Origin: an uncultured Oscillibacter sp.
GTDB taxonomy: Bacteria > Bacillota > Clostridia > Oscillospirales > Oscillospiraceae
Length of the DNA: 64,000 nt
Reading direction: 5' to 3'
Assembly (NCBI RefSeq): GCF_947654275.1
Contig: NZ_CANTJS010000013.1
Location: 1 to 64,000 of the forward strand
In this document: piece after piece, positions 56,144 to 64,000 of the stretch
Layout of the letters: every line of letters begins with the position of its first letter
How positions within the stretch are numbered: the first letter of the stretch is position 1
Notes under the pieces: model-generated
Databases searched by the model: none
What the model was told of the DNA's origin: nothing
Seen by the model: the letters and a program-made list of their open reading frames with translations, nothing else
Made by a program: the position numbers and the translations under genes

Positions 56144-56340
56144 AGGGCCTGTTTAAAAAATGCCACGCGCACAACCGGCGGATTTTTCCTGATACTTTCC
56201 CCATGCTTTCTCGATGCTTTCCGCTGGCGCGCCATTGCGTTCCCGTGAAATCCGCCGGGATTTCCCAGGGAAGCCGTTCCAAGCGGCAGCCGGAAACAAA
56301 AAAGCACCGCCGGGCATTCCGCCGTTTTTTAACAGCCCCT
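56144..56340. repeat. MITE-like element with imperfect terminal inverted repeats (family R3)
   Basis: Left AGGGCCTGTTTAAAAAATGCC; right end reverse complement AGGGGCTGTTAAAAAACGGCGGAATGCC. Confidence 0.6.
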
Positions 56341-56375
56341 GACGCGAATTTTTACGAAAAGGAAGGAAGTTTTAA

Positions 56376-56714
56376 ATGGACCAGGGAACTTACACAATTG
56401 TCATGATCGTCGTTTTGATTGCGATGATGTATTTCATGATGATTCGCCCGGAGAACAAGCGGAAAAAGAAGGCACAGGAGATGCGGGACAGCCTGAAAAA
56501 GGGCGACATTGTCACCTCCATCGGGGGAATTGTGGGCAAGATCGTGGCCGTTCAGAAGGACACCATTGTGGTCGAGACCAGCGACGACCGGGTCCGGGTG
56601 GAGCTGACCAAGTGGGCCGTGAGCTCCGTCGGCGTGCAGAGCAATGAGCAGCCCGAGGAAAAGAAGGAGGAAGCGAAAAAAGAGGCTCTGCCTGAGGATA
56701 CGGAAAAGAAATAA
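56376..56714 (+). CDS. yajC: preprotein translocase subunit YajC
   Basis: YFMMIRPENKRKKKAQEMRDSLKKGDIVTSIGGIVGKIV. Confidence 0.96.
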   Translation: MDQGTYTIVMIVVLIAMMYFMMIRPENKRKKKAQEMRDSLKKGDIVTSIGGIVGKIVAVQKDTIVVETSDDRVRVELTKWAVSSVGVQSNEQPEEKKEEAKKEALPEDTEKK

Positions 56715-56830
56715 CCGGGAGTTCCGGGAACGGACTCCCGTCTCAACCTGATAAAATCTCTGCTGAGGGGCAGCCCCCGGCAGAGATTTTGTCCTGTCTG
56801 GGAGAATGTCTCCGTCCGGCCGGCGAAATA

Positions 56831-56998
56831 AGAACCTGTATTCATAGCCGGGGGACGCTGGATGGGCGAGGATTTGTCCCGCCAGACAAGGAGATTGTTC
56901 ACGCCCTTGCCATACTGACGGATTGCAAGGGAAATCGACGCAGTATGGCAAGAAAAAGACTGGCCAGACGGCGGGCAGCGGTTGTGAATACAGGTTCT
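56831..56998. repeat. MITE-like inverted-repeat element, copy B (family R2)
   Basis: AGAACCTGTATTCATAGCCG ... CGGTTGTGAATACAGGTTCT terminal inverted repeats. Confidence 0.85.
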
Positions 56999-57064
56999 AA
57001 AAGGGGTTGGACGCATAAACGCCCCGCCTCCCGGAATATGTTCCAATAAAGGGAGGTTTGAGCA

Positions 57065-57463
57065 ATGGCAAAAAAACGAAAACAGGCGGCGGTCTGGCAG
57101 GGCTTTCTGTGGGGCGGTCTGCTGTCTCTGGGGATCTATCTGCTGGGTCTGCTGCTGCTGGCCCTGCTGCTGGTGCGGGGGACGCTGTCCGAGGGCTTTC
57201 CCGCCGTGGCGGTGCTCTGCACGGCTGCGGCCATGGGGGGCGGCCTGCTGGCGGTCTGGCGGACCGGCTGGGGCGCCGGCGGCCTGCTGACCGGAGCGGC
57301 CTTCGCGGGGGTCCTGATTCTGGGGGGCCTCCTGTTCTGGGAGGAGCTGACCTGGACGGGAAGCGGAGGCATTCTGCTGCTCTGCGCCCTGGGGGGCGGG
57401 TTCCTGGCCACCCTGGCCAGTCTGACCGGCCTGACCAAAAGACAGCGGAAGCGGCGGAAATAA
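57065..57463 (+). CDS. TIGR04086-like small membrane protein
   Basis: Four hydrophobic segments, position after yajC as commonly seen in Clostridia. Confidence 0.75.
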   Translation: MAKKRKQAAVWQGFLWGGLLSLGIYLLGLLLLALLLVRGTLSEGFPAVAVLCTAAAMGGGLLAVWRTGWGAGGLLTGAAFAGVLILGGLLFWEELTWTGSGGILLLCALGGGFLATLASLTGLTKRQRKRRK

Positions 57464-57944
57464 GAAGGGGAGAGGCCCCGGGAAAGCTGCTATCGTGAAA
57501 TTCTACAAATTTGTCATTTCGCACCGGCATTGGCACGCCGCTGCTTCGGCTGCCGCTCTCCCGTCCCGCAGGGGAGGGGGACGGTACATCTGGGGCGGCG
57601 TGCCGGTGGGGTCCACCAGATATGGCGTGCCGGGGGCCTCCGCCGGAGCCCGTCGAGGGGTCCAAAAACAGGTTTACATAACTCAGTTTACATAATATTT
57701 TGTCATAATCTCCAAAAAGTAAAAAATTTCGGCAAATTCCTTGCGAAATCCGGAGAAATGAACTATATTAGAAGCATCAGATATCTTTGCCATAATGGAA
57801 GCTCCTACCTTGCGGACACACCCTGGCGGGAGTTTTTTTGCGCTTTCCTTCGGCTGCTGCCGGGCGGCTGCTTCTGCGGCCCCGCTGTCCAAAGCATGTA
57901 TAAACCGCGGTCCGGCCTCATAGGATGCAGTGAGGTGAGGCGGT

Positions 57945-58577
57945 TTGAACTGGAAACGCGGAGGCGAAACAATCCAATGGGGACAGCCGCTGGCTCGCCT
58001 GCTGTTCCTGGCGCTGTTTTTTTTCGGCGGCCTGCTTTTGGGACAGGTTCTGGCAGGGCGGGTGCCGCCGCCGGCGGGAGAGGAGCTGACCCGTTACCTG
58101 ACGGACTATTTGCAGGTGGAGGGGGATGTGAGTCCGGCCGCGGCACTGTCGGCGGTTGTGCTCTATTTTCGCTATCCTCTGGCGGCGTTTTTCCTGGGGT
58201 TTGCTTCCATCGGCGTGCTGCTTCTGCCGCTGGTAAGCGGAGCCTTCGGCTTTTTTCTGTCCTTTTCCGTCTGCTGCTTCACGGCGGCCTTCGGCTCCGA
58301 CGGGGTTCTGCTGGCGCTGACGGTGTTCGGCCTGCGCTGCGCCATTACGCTGCCCTGTTACTTTCTGCTGGCGGTCCCGGCCTGGGAGCGCTCCGCCGCT
58401 CTGGCCAGCCTGTCCTTTGGGAGGGGACGCCGGGCCGCGCCGGCGGCGTACGGACGGAGCGGATGGATGGGACTGGCGGCGGTTTCCGCCGTGCTGCTGG
58501 CAGGCGTGGGGGCGGAGCTGCTTCTGTCGCCGTGGCTCCTGCGGCAGATACTGGAACAGGTTTTGTTTGAAGTGTGA
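57945..58577 (+). CDS. stage II sporulation protein M-like membrane protein
   Basis: Multi-TM protein directly upstream of xerD; FRYPLAAFFLGFASIGVLLLPLVSGAFGFFLSFSV. Confidence 0.7.
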   Translation: MNWKRGGETIQWGQPLARLLFLALFFFGGLLLGQVLAGRVPPPAGEELTRYLTDYLQVEGDVSPAAALSAVVLYFRYPLAAFFLGFASIGVLLLPLVSGAFGFFLSFSVCCFTAAFGSDGVLLALTVFGLRCAITLPCYFLLAVPAWERSAALASLSFGRGRRAAPAAYGRSGWMGLAAVSAVLLAGVGAELLLSPWLLRQILEQVLFEV

Positions 58578-59480
58578 TTGAAAAAGAGAGAGGGGATCAA
58601 CACGGACGATCTGAAACGCTATGGCGACTATCTGGCAAATGAGCGCCATGCCTCCCAGAATACAACGACCGCCTACCTGCGGGACGTGAGGCAGTTTGCC
58701 GACTATCTGCGGGGACAGGGCCGGGAGCTGCGGGAGGCCACCGGGGAGACGATTCAGGGCTACATGATGTGGATGATGAATCGCGGAAAATCCGCCGCGT
58801 CCGCCACCCGCTCCCTGGCGTCCATCAAGTCCTTTTACAATTACCTGGTGTCCGCCGGCGTCCTGCGGACCAGCCCGGCCAGGGGCGTGGTCTCCGCCAG
58901 GGTGGAACGGAAATATCCGGAGATTCTCACCAGCAGGGAAGTGGAGCTTTTTTTGGAACAGCCACGCTGTGTGGACGCCAAGGGCTTCCGGGACCACGCA
59001 ATGCTGGAACTGCTCTATGCCACGGGCATTCGTGTCAGCGAGCTGATAGACCTGGATTTGGACGACCTGAATCTTCCCGCCGGTTTCATCCACTGCGCCA
59101 GCAAGGGACGGGAGCGGATGATTCCGCTGTATCACACCGCCGTGAAAGCCCTTCAGGACTACATCTGGAAGATTCGCCCCCAGCTGGTGGCCGACGGGGA
59201 GGAACCGGCGCTGTTTGTCAACATGAACGGCGAGCGCATGACCCGTCAGGGCTTTTGGAAAATCATCAAGTTCTACCAGGAAAAGGCGGGCATTGAGAAG
59301 GAGATCACCCCCCACACCCTGCGGCACTCCTTTGCGGCCCACCTGCTGGAAAACGGGGCGGACCTGCGTTCCATTCAGGAGATGCTGGGCCATGCGGACA
59401 TTTCCTCCACCCAGATTTATACCCACGTGGTGAAGCGCCAGCTGAAGGACGTTTATCAGAAGGCCCACCCCAGGGCGTAG
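58578..59480 (+). CDS. xerD: site-specific tyrosine recombinase XerD (TTG start)
   Basis: LLYATGIRVSELIDLDLDDL; HTLRHSFAAHLLENGADLRSIQEMLGHADISSTQIYTHV. Confidence 0.96.
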   Translation: MKKREGINTDDLKRYGDYLANERHASQNTTTAYLRDVRQFADYLRGQGRELREATGETIQGYMMWMMNRGKSAASATRSLASIKSFYNYLVSAGVLRTSPARGVVSARVERKYPEILTSREVELFLEQPRCVDAKGFRDHAMLELLYATGIRVSELIDLDLDDLNLPAGFIHCASKGRERMIPLYHTAVKALQDYIWKIRPQLVADGEEPALFVNMNGERMTRQGFWKIIKFYQEKAGIEKEITPHTLRHSFAAHLLENGADLRSIQEMLGHADISSTQIYTHVVKRQLKDVYQKAHPRA

Positions 59481-59528
59481 AAGGGCCGGGAACCGAAGGC
59501 CCGAGACCAACGTACATAGGCGCGCTGA

Positions 59529-59713
59529 AAGCGCCCTCCACTAAGGAGGGCGCTTCAGCTTGTCAAAAAACAGTACATGTAAAAGCATCGGAAAGGAAGA
59601 TGGAAAGAAACCCATCAGGGGTTCCTTACTTCCCACGGGTTCTGAAAACTTGCACAGGCTGTCGAAAATACTTTTTCGACAGCCTGAGCGCCCTCCAAAA
59701 GGAGGGCGCTTTT
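59529..59713. repeat. dispersed intergenic repeat, copy 2 (family R1), with hairpin-bearing ends
   Basis: AAGCGCCCTCC/GGAGGGCGCTT hairpins at both ends; homologous (reverse complement) to 43028-43219. Confidence 0.85.
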
Positions 59714-59716
59714 GTG

Positions 59717-61522
59717 TTATCCCCGCCGTCTGAACCGCCAGGCAAAGGCCAGCCCCGCCAGAAGCGCCGCCCCGGAGACCCCCAGAGGAAGAAGACCGTC
59801 CGGGGACGCGGAGGGAAACGCCTCCGGCGGCGCGCCGCCGGGAGGGTCCGTCCCCCGAAGCGGGAGCGCCTCGCTTCCCTCCGCGGCCTGCCAAAGCCCG
59901 TCGTCCCCGGGCCGCCTCATCTCGCCTCTCTGGCCCTCCATCCCGGCGCCGCCGCGGTTCATGGTTCCCATATCCGTCAGAACCAGACCGGAGGCGTCAA
60001 CCAGGGCGGAGGCGTTGGCGCTCTGGCCCGCCTCGGTGGAGGGGATGGACCCGTCCAGCTGACCCATGACGCTCTCGGAGCGGAGACGGCAGAAGGCTTT
60101 CAGTGTCTCCACGCCGGTCTCAAAGTCCTCATAGCTGTAAAACTTCGTGGGGTCCTTCTCCACATAGGGCGCAATCAGTTTGGCGGCGGCGTCGATGATG
60201 GAAGCGGCGTCCACCGTTTCCAGAAACGCACGGAAATACTGATGATACAGCTCCGTGTATTCCGGGCTGTCAAACATCCAGTCCGACATGGGCCGGCTGT
60301 CGCCGCCGGACACCGGCGTGTCAATGGGGGCGTTTACCTCCGCGGTGGCGTCGGCGCTCTGGAAGGTTCCAAAGGCCAGATTATAGTCCCAGGGAATCAT
60401 GGACAGCTGTCCGTCCTTTTCGTAGAGATAGTAATTGTGCACCATGGAACCAGTATAGCTGTCCCCGTTGCGGACGAAGTTGTGTACCACGAAGTAGCGG
60501 AGCACCTGGTCGATATCCAGAACCTCCTCCAGATTCTCGCCGGCGCTGAGGGCCTTCAGGGAAGCGATCAGCCGGGCCTGGTCCGCCTCTGTGACGTCGG
60601 TTTTGGCGTTTTCAAAGATGTTGGAATAGCTGGCCGGGTCGTCGTCGATATAGCGGAGCTTCACGTCGTCGCTCCCCATGCCGCCGGAGAAAAAGCCTCT
60701 CCCGCCGCCCATTTCTTCAGGGGGTTTTTCAAAGGCTCCGGACTCAGCGGGAGGAGGGGAGCCGTCGAGAGAGCCGCCGGGGAAGCCATCGGGGAAGCCG
60801 TCTGAAAAACCGCCGGACTCCTCCGGCGGGGAAGGAAAACCGCCCCTGTCTCCCGGGAAATCATCCATATTGAAGTTCCTGCCGTTGCCCCGGCCCCCTC
60901 CGAAGCTCATGCTGTCCGGCTTATAGAGCTCACCGGCGTCCTTGCCGTAGTTCCGCCGGAGGAATCCGTCCTCCACGCCCTCCGCCGCCAGATAGAGCCC
61001 CCAGTCCTCTCCGTTGACGGTGATGTAAATATAGGAGCTCAGAGGCGCGGCCGCGCCGAAGGCGTTCATCAGCTGGTAGGTAAGGTAGTCCTTCATATAG
61101 GTGGTGTCCTGAATGATATTGTTCAGGCTCAGCTTGTCCAGACCGTAATAGGTTCGGGTGCTGTCATAGTGGTCGAATTCCAGCTTGAAGCTGTACCGGC
61201 TGCTGTCCATGGCGGAAACCATGCTGAGGGACGTGTTGCCCTTGGCCCGGATGCCGACATTATGATAGGACTCCCCATCAATCACCACAGAGCAGGAGGC
61301 GTATTCCTCGTTTTCGCAGGTCTCTATGAAGCCGTCCCAATCGTCCATGACGATATCCAGCGTATGAACCCGGCCTGTGTCAAAGAGGCGGGTCTCGTAG
61401 CCCATGACCCTGAAGGCAGGCTGAAGCCCCAGGGATTCTCCATTCATGAACAGAAGCGTTGCCAGCAGCGTCAGAGCCAGAGCGGCGGCGCAGAGCCGGT
61501 CCATGTATTTGTGGGTGGACAT
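59717..61522 (-). CDS. CotH kinase family protein
   Basis: VGIRAKGNTSLSMVSAMDSSRYSFKLEFDHYD; GLDKLSLNN; DYNLAFGTF; Gly/Pro/Ser low-complexity insert. Confidence 0.94.
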   Translation of the reverse strand: MSTHKYMDRLCAAALALTLLATLLFMNGESLGLQPAFRVMGYETRLFDTGRVHTLDIVMDDWDGFIETCENEEYASCSVVIDGESYHNVGIRAKGNTSLSMVSAMDSSRYSFKLEFDHYDSTRTYYGLDKLSLNNIIQDTTYMKDYLTYQLMNAFGAAAPLSSYIYITVNGEDWGLYLAAEGVEDGFLRRNYGKDAGELYKPDSMSFGGGRGNGRNFNMDDFPGDRGGFPSPPEESGGFSDGFPDGFPGGSLDGSPPPAESGAFEKPPEEMGGGRGFFSGGMGSDDVKLRYIDDDPASYSNIFENAKTDVTEADQARLIASLKALSAGENLEEVLDIDQVLRYFVVHNFVRNGDSYTGSMVHNYYLYEKDGQLSMIPWDYNLAFGTFQSADATAEVNAPIDTPVSGGDSRPMSDWMFDSPEYTELYHQYFRAFLETVDAASIIDAAAKLIAPYVEKDPTKFYSYEDFETGVETLKAFCRLRSESVMGQLDGSIPSTEAGQSANASALVDASGLVLTDMGTMNRGGAGMEGQRGEMRRPGDDGLWQAAEGSEALPLRGTDPPGGAPPEAFPSASPDGLLPLGVSGAALLAGLAFAWRFRRRG

Positions 61523-61531
61523 GCGTGCCTC

Positions 61532-62203
61532 CTATCCCATATAGTCGCCGTTATAGCTGACCAGCACCGCGCTGCGGACGCCGGGCAGGCCGGAGAGCTC
61601 ATTGATAAACGCGGTGCTGTCATCCTTGAGCCGGACTTCCATATTCAGTTCCACCGAGCCCTTCTGCACGGTTTTGCTCTTCACGGTGCAGCGGCGGGTC
61701 TGCTCCTTCAAAAAGTCCGCCGCCCGGGTCTCGCTGTCCTGCCCGTCGCACTGGAGCACCACAATGTAAGGGTCACAGCTGGATTTTCTGTTGACGAAAA
61801 CCAGCAGCATCACGCCTATGATGACGCTGCCGAACACCGCAAGGGGAATCAGCCCCGCCGCCAGGACGATGCCCACGGCAATGGACCAGAAGAGGAAGGC
61901 GATGTCCAGAGGCTCCTTGATGGCGGTGCGGAACCGGACGATGGACAGCGCGCCCACCATGCCCAGGGACAGCACCACGTTGCTGGTGACGGCCAGAATC
62001 ACCATGGTGGTAATCATGGCCAGGGCCACCAGGGTTACGCCGAAGCTGGAGGAGTACATGACGCCGGTAAAGGTTTTTTTGTAGACCAGGAAGATGAACA
62101 GGCCGATGCCAAAGGCAAGCAGCAGCGCCACGCTCATGTCCAGCAGGCTGACGCTGGTGACGTTTTCCAGAAAACCGGATTTGAAAATGTCCTGAAAAGT
62201 CAT
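61532..62203 (-). CDS. DUF4956 domain-containing membrane protein
   Basis: ALSIVRFRTAIKEPLDIAFLFWSIAVGIVLAAGL. Confidence 0.94.
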   Translation of the reverse strand: MTFQDIFKSGFLENVTSVSLLDMSVALLLAFGIGLFIFLVYKKTFTGVMYSSSFGVTLVALAMITTMVILAVTSNVVLSLGMVGALSIVRFRTAIKEPLDIAFLFWSIAVGIVLAAGLIPLAVFGSVIIGVMLLVFVNRKSSCDPYIVVLQCDGQDSETRAADFLKEQTRRCTVKSKTVQKGSVELNMEVRLKDDSTAFINELSGLPGVRSAVLVSYNGDYMG

Positions 62204-62267
62204 GATGAAACATCCTTTCTGCAATCAGATATCAAATATGTGAGGTACTTGCGAGGTACTCAGCCGT

Positions 62268-62939
62268 TCAGCCGTAGATCCGGCAGGCGGCGTATTTGGA
62301 GAAGGCGGAGGTGTGCCGGCCCTTCAGCTGCACAGCGTCCCGGATGACGCCGGGCAGGAATTCGTCCCATTTGACCTCCAGAATCACCAGGCCGTCCCCG
62401 ACGGGAACGGTGGGGCAGTCCGGGTTCAGAAAGTCGATGCCGCCCAGTCCGGTGCGGATGTGATGGTCCAGGGTGACCCGTACATTTCCGGCGGGGAAGG
62501 TATAGGCGGTGCGGGTGTAGTCCACAATGGTCTTCGGCCGGAGCCCCTTGATTCTCATGGCGCGGTACAGCTCCGATACCAGAGGCCGGCTGTCCGTTGC
62601 CATCCAGGACCAATCTCCCTTTAAAATGCTCTGTACCTCCCAGGGGTTCATCCCGGCGGAGGCTTTCGCGCACAGTCCGTCCGTCTTGCTCTTTTTCTCA
62701 AGGCAGATGCGGGAGACGTCGCCGTTGTAGTACCGGAGGCGGAATTTCTCCCGGCGGTTGACGCCGTTGATTTTCTCCCGCAGGGCGGTGTCCCGGGGGT
62801 CGTCAAAATAGAGGCTGCGGACTTCGTAGCGTCCGTTGTCGCCGTGGGTGTCCCGCCGGGCTATCGCGTCCAGCCGGGCCTGCAGAACCAGGCAGTCCCT
62901 GGCGGCAATCTCGTGTTTCCATTCGTGTCTGAATTTCAT
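62268..62939 (-). CDS. VTC-like polyphosphate polymerase domain protein
   Basis: MKFRHEWKHEI...YEVRSLYFDDPRDTALREKINGVNRREKFRLRYYNGD...LEKKSK; VILEVKWDEFLP. Confidence 0.93.
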   Translation of the reverse strand: MKFRHEWKHEIAARDCLVLQARLDAIARRDTHGDNGRYEVRSLYFDDPRDTALREKINGVNRREKFRLRYYNGDVSRICLEKKSKTDGLCAKASAGMNPWEVQSILKGDWSWMATDSRPLVSELYRAMRIKGLRPKTIVDYTRTAYTFPAGNVRVTLDHHIRTGLGGIDFLNPDCPTVPVGDGLVILEVKWDEFLPGVIRDAVQLKGRHTSAFSKYAACRIYG

Positions 62940-63166
62940 CAGCCGCTCCTTTCAGTGAAATCATCAGGGGCATCATACCCGGCAAAGCTTAGCGCTACCT
63001 TAAAAAATTCCGTAAATTTTCCTGCGTTTTTCCCACGCTTTTCCTGGGCGGAGCACCGGCGCGGAAGCGGGAAAAAGGGCTGAAACAGGCACTTTTCCGG
63101 GACTCTACCGCTGGTCGGTTGCTTTTTTCCCTCTTCCAGGTGTACACTGGCAGGGAGGTGATTACC

Positions 63167-64000
63167 ATGAATAAAGAACAGCTTGGCGTCTTCATCGCGG
63201 AAAATCGAAAAGCCGCCGGTCTGACTCAGAAAGACCTGGCGGCGCGGCTTCATGTGACGGACAAGGCGGTGAGCAAATGGGAGCGTGCCCTGAGCTACCC
63301 CGACGTAACTCTGCTGGAGCCGCTGGCGGAGGCGCTGGAGATGGGCGTGGAGGAGCTGATGGCCTGCCGGAGGGCGGCAGTGAAAAAAGAGGAGGAACCT
63401 GTGATGGCGCTGTTGGAGATTTCCCGGGAAAACATGGAGAAGGAGCGCCGCCGGAACATCCGGCAGGTGCTTCTGGCCATGCTGCTGATGCTGGCGGTGA
63501 CACTGGCGGTGGTCTGGTATACCGGTTCCTATGTCAGCGGGGAGATTACGGACGGCATTGTTCTGAAGGAGACGGCGGAGGGGGAGAACTATCTCTATGT
63601 GGACCAGGAGGGCCACCTGCTCCGTCTGAAATGCGGGGAGGGCGTGGACTTCGACGGCATCCAGCTGAAAAACCAGTGGGGGGACGAGCTGACCTACCGC
63701 ATGGACTGCCGGTGGAACAGGCGGACCTTTGAGGGAAGCGTCACCGGCTGTCAGTTTTTCGGAACCTCTCTGGGGGACATGATGGACGTGACCTTTGAGA
63801 CGGAGACCGCCCCGCTGTTCTGGTATGATGAGGTTTGCTGGGTCCCCGAAAACTACTATCCGGACCCCTATGCCCAGCCCCAGGCGTTCCTCTGCGACTA
63901 CCGCTTCTGGACCGAAACCTGGGACAATGAGACGGCCCAGTGGAAGGATTGGGAGCACGTTCTGCTGGTGGAGGACTGTATCAGCGCGGCCGTGGAGGAC
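63167..64000 (+). CDS. XRE-family regulator with C-terminal membrane segment and extracytoplasmic domain, partial (runs off window)
   Basis: MNKEQLGVFIAENRKAAGLTQKDLAARLHVTDKAVSKWERALSYPDVTLLEPLAEALEMGVEELM...; open to window end, absent from the ORF track. Confidence 0.9.
   Translation, partial: MNKEQLGVFIAENRKAAGLTQKDLAARLHVTDKAVSKWERALSYPDVTLLEPLAEALEMGVEELMACRRAAVKKEEEPVMALLEISRENMEKERRRNIRQVLLAMLLMLAVTLAVVWYTGSYVSGEITDGIVLKETAEGENYLYVDQEGHLLRLKCGEGVDFDGIQLKNQWGDELTYRMDCRWNRRTFEGSVTGCQFFGTSLGDMMDVTFETETAPLFWYDEVCWVPENYYPDPYAQPQAFLCDYRFWTETWDNETAQWKDWEHVLLVEDCISAAVED

Noticed and set aside
57535-57550. Possible sigma-54 promoter TTGGCACGCCGCTGCTT
   Set aside because: GG-to-GC spacing is one base short and the -12 TTGC is not matched
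1-64000. CRISPR arrays, tRNA/rRNA genes, integrated phage or IS transposases
   Set aside because: No direct-repeat/spacer pattern, tRNA T-arm signature or transposase-like ORF recognised by eye; a tRNAscan/Infernal run would be needed to exclude them formally

Overview
A 64 kb chromosomal window with high GC and dense coding, most consistent with an endospore-forming gut Oscillospiraceae/Clostridia (SpoIID, SpoIIM, CotH, HprK, WhiA and RapZ homologues). No rRNA, tRNA, CRISPR array, prophage or transposase gene was recognised. Main blocks: (1) a TetR-linked TolC/MFP/RND efflux operon (4.4-11.1 kb); (2) acetate kinase; (3) a cluster at 14.9-23.4 kb with two HMG-CoA-lyase-type enzymes, a CaiB/BaiF CoA-transferase, an AEC permease, a PrpR_N/PAS/AAA sigma-54 activator and an SLC13/DASS permease; (4) housekeeping operons (der-plsY-gpsA, hprK-ROK-murB-rapZ-yvcK-whiA, dnaE, helicase, asd/dapA, queA-tgt-yajC, spoIIM-xerD); (5) a CotH-DUF4956-VTC cluster. 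Strongest finding: three near-consensus -24/-12 sigma-54 promoters (TGGCAY-N5-TTGCT, exact GG-N10-GC spacing) lie upstream of the CoA-transferase/lyase unit, the AEC/lyase unit and the SLC13 gene, next to the only sigma-54 activator in the window. Together they suggest an undescribed, locally encoded regulon for catabolism of a branched hydroxy-dicarboxylate (3-hydroxy-3-methylglutarate or citramalate type). Other findings: a MerR-type 19-bp-spacer promoter for the RND operon, several families of small inverted-repeat (MITE-like) elements, and an ORF interrupted by an in-frame TAG between the TfoX-C gene and tgt.
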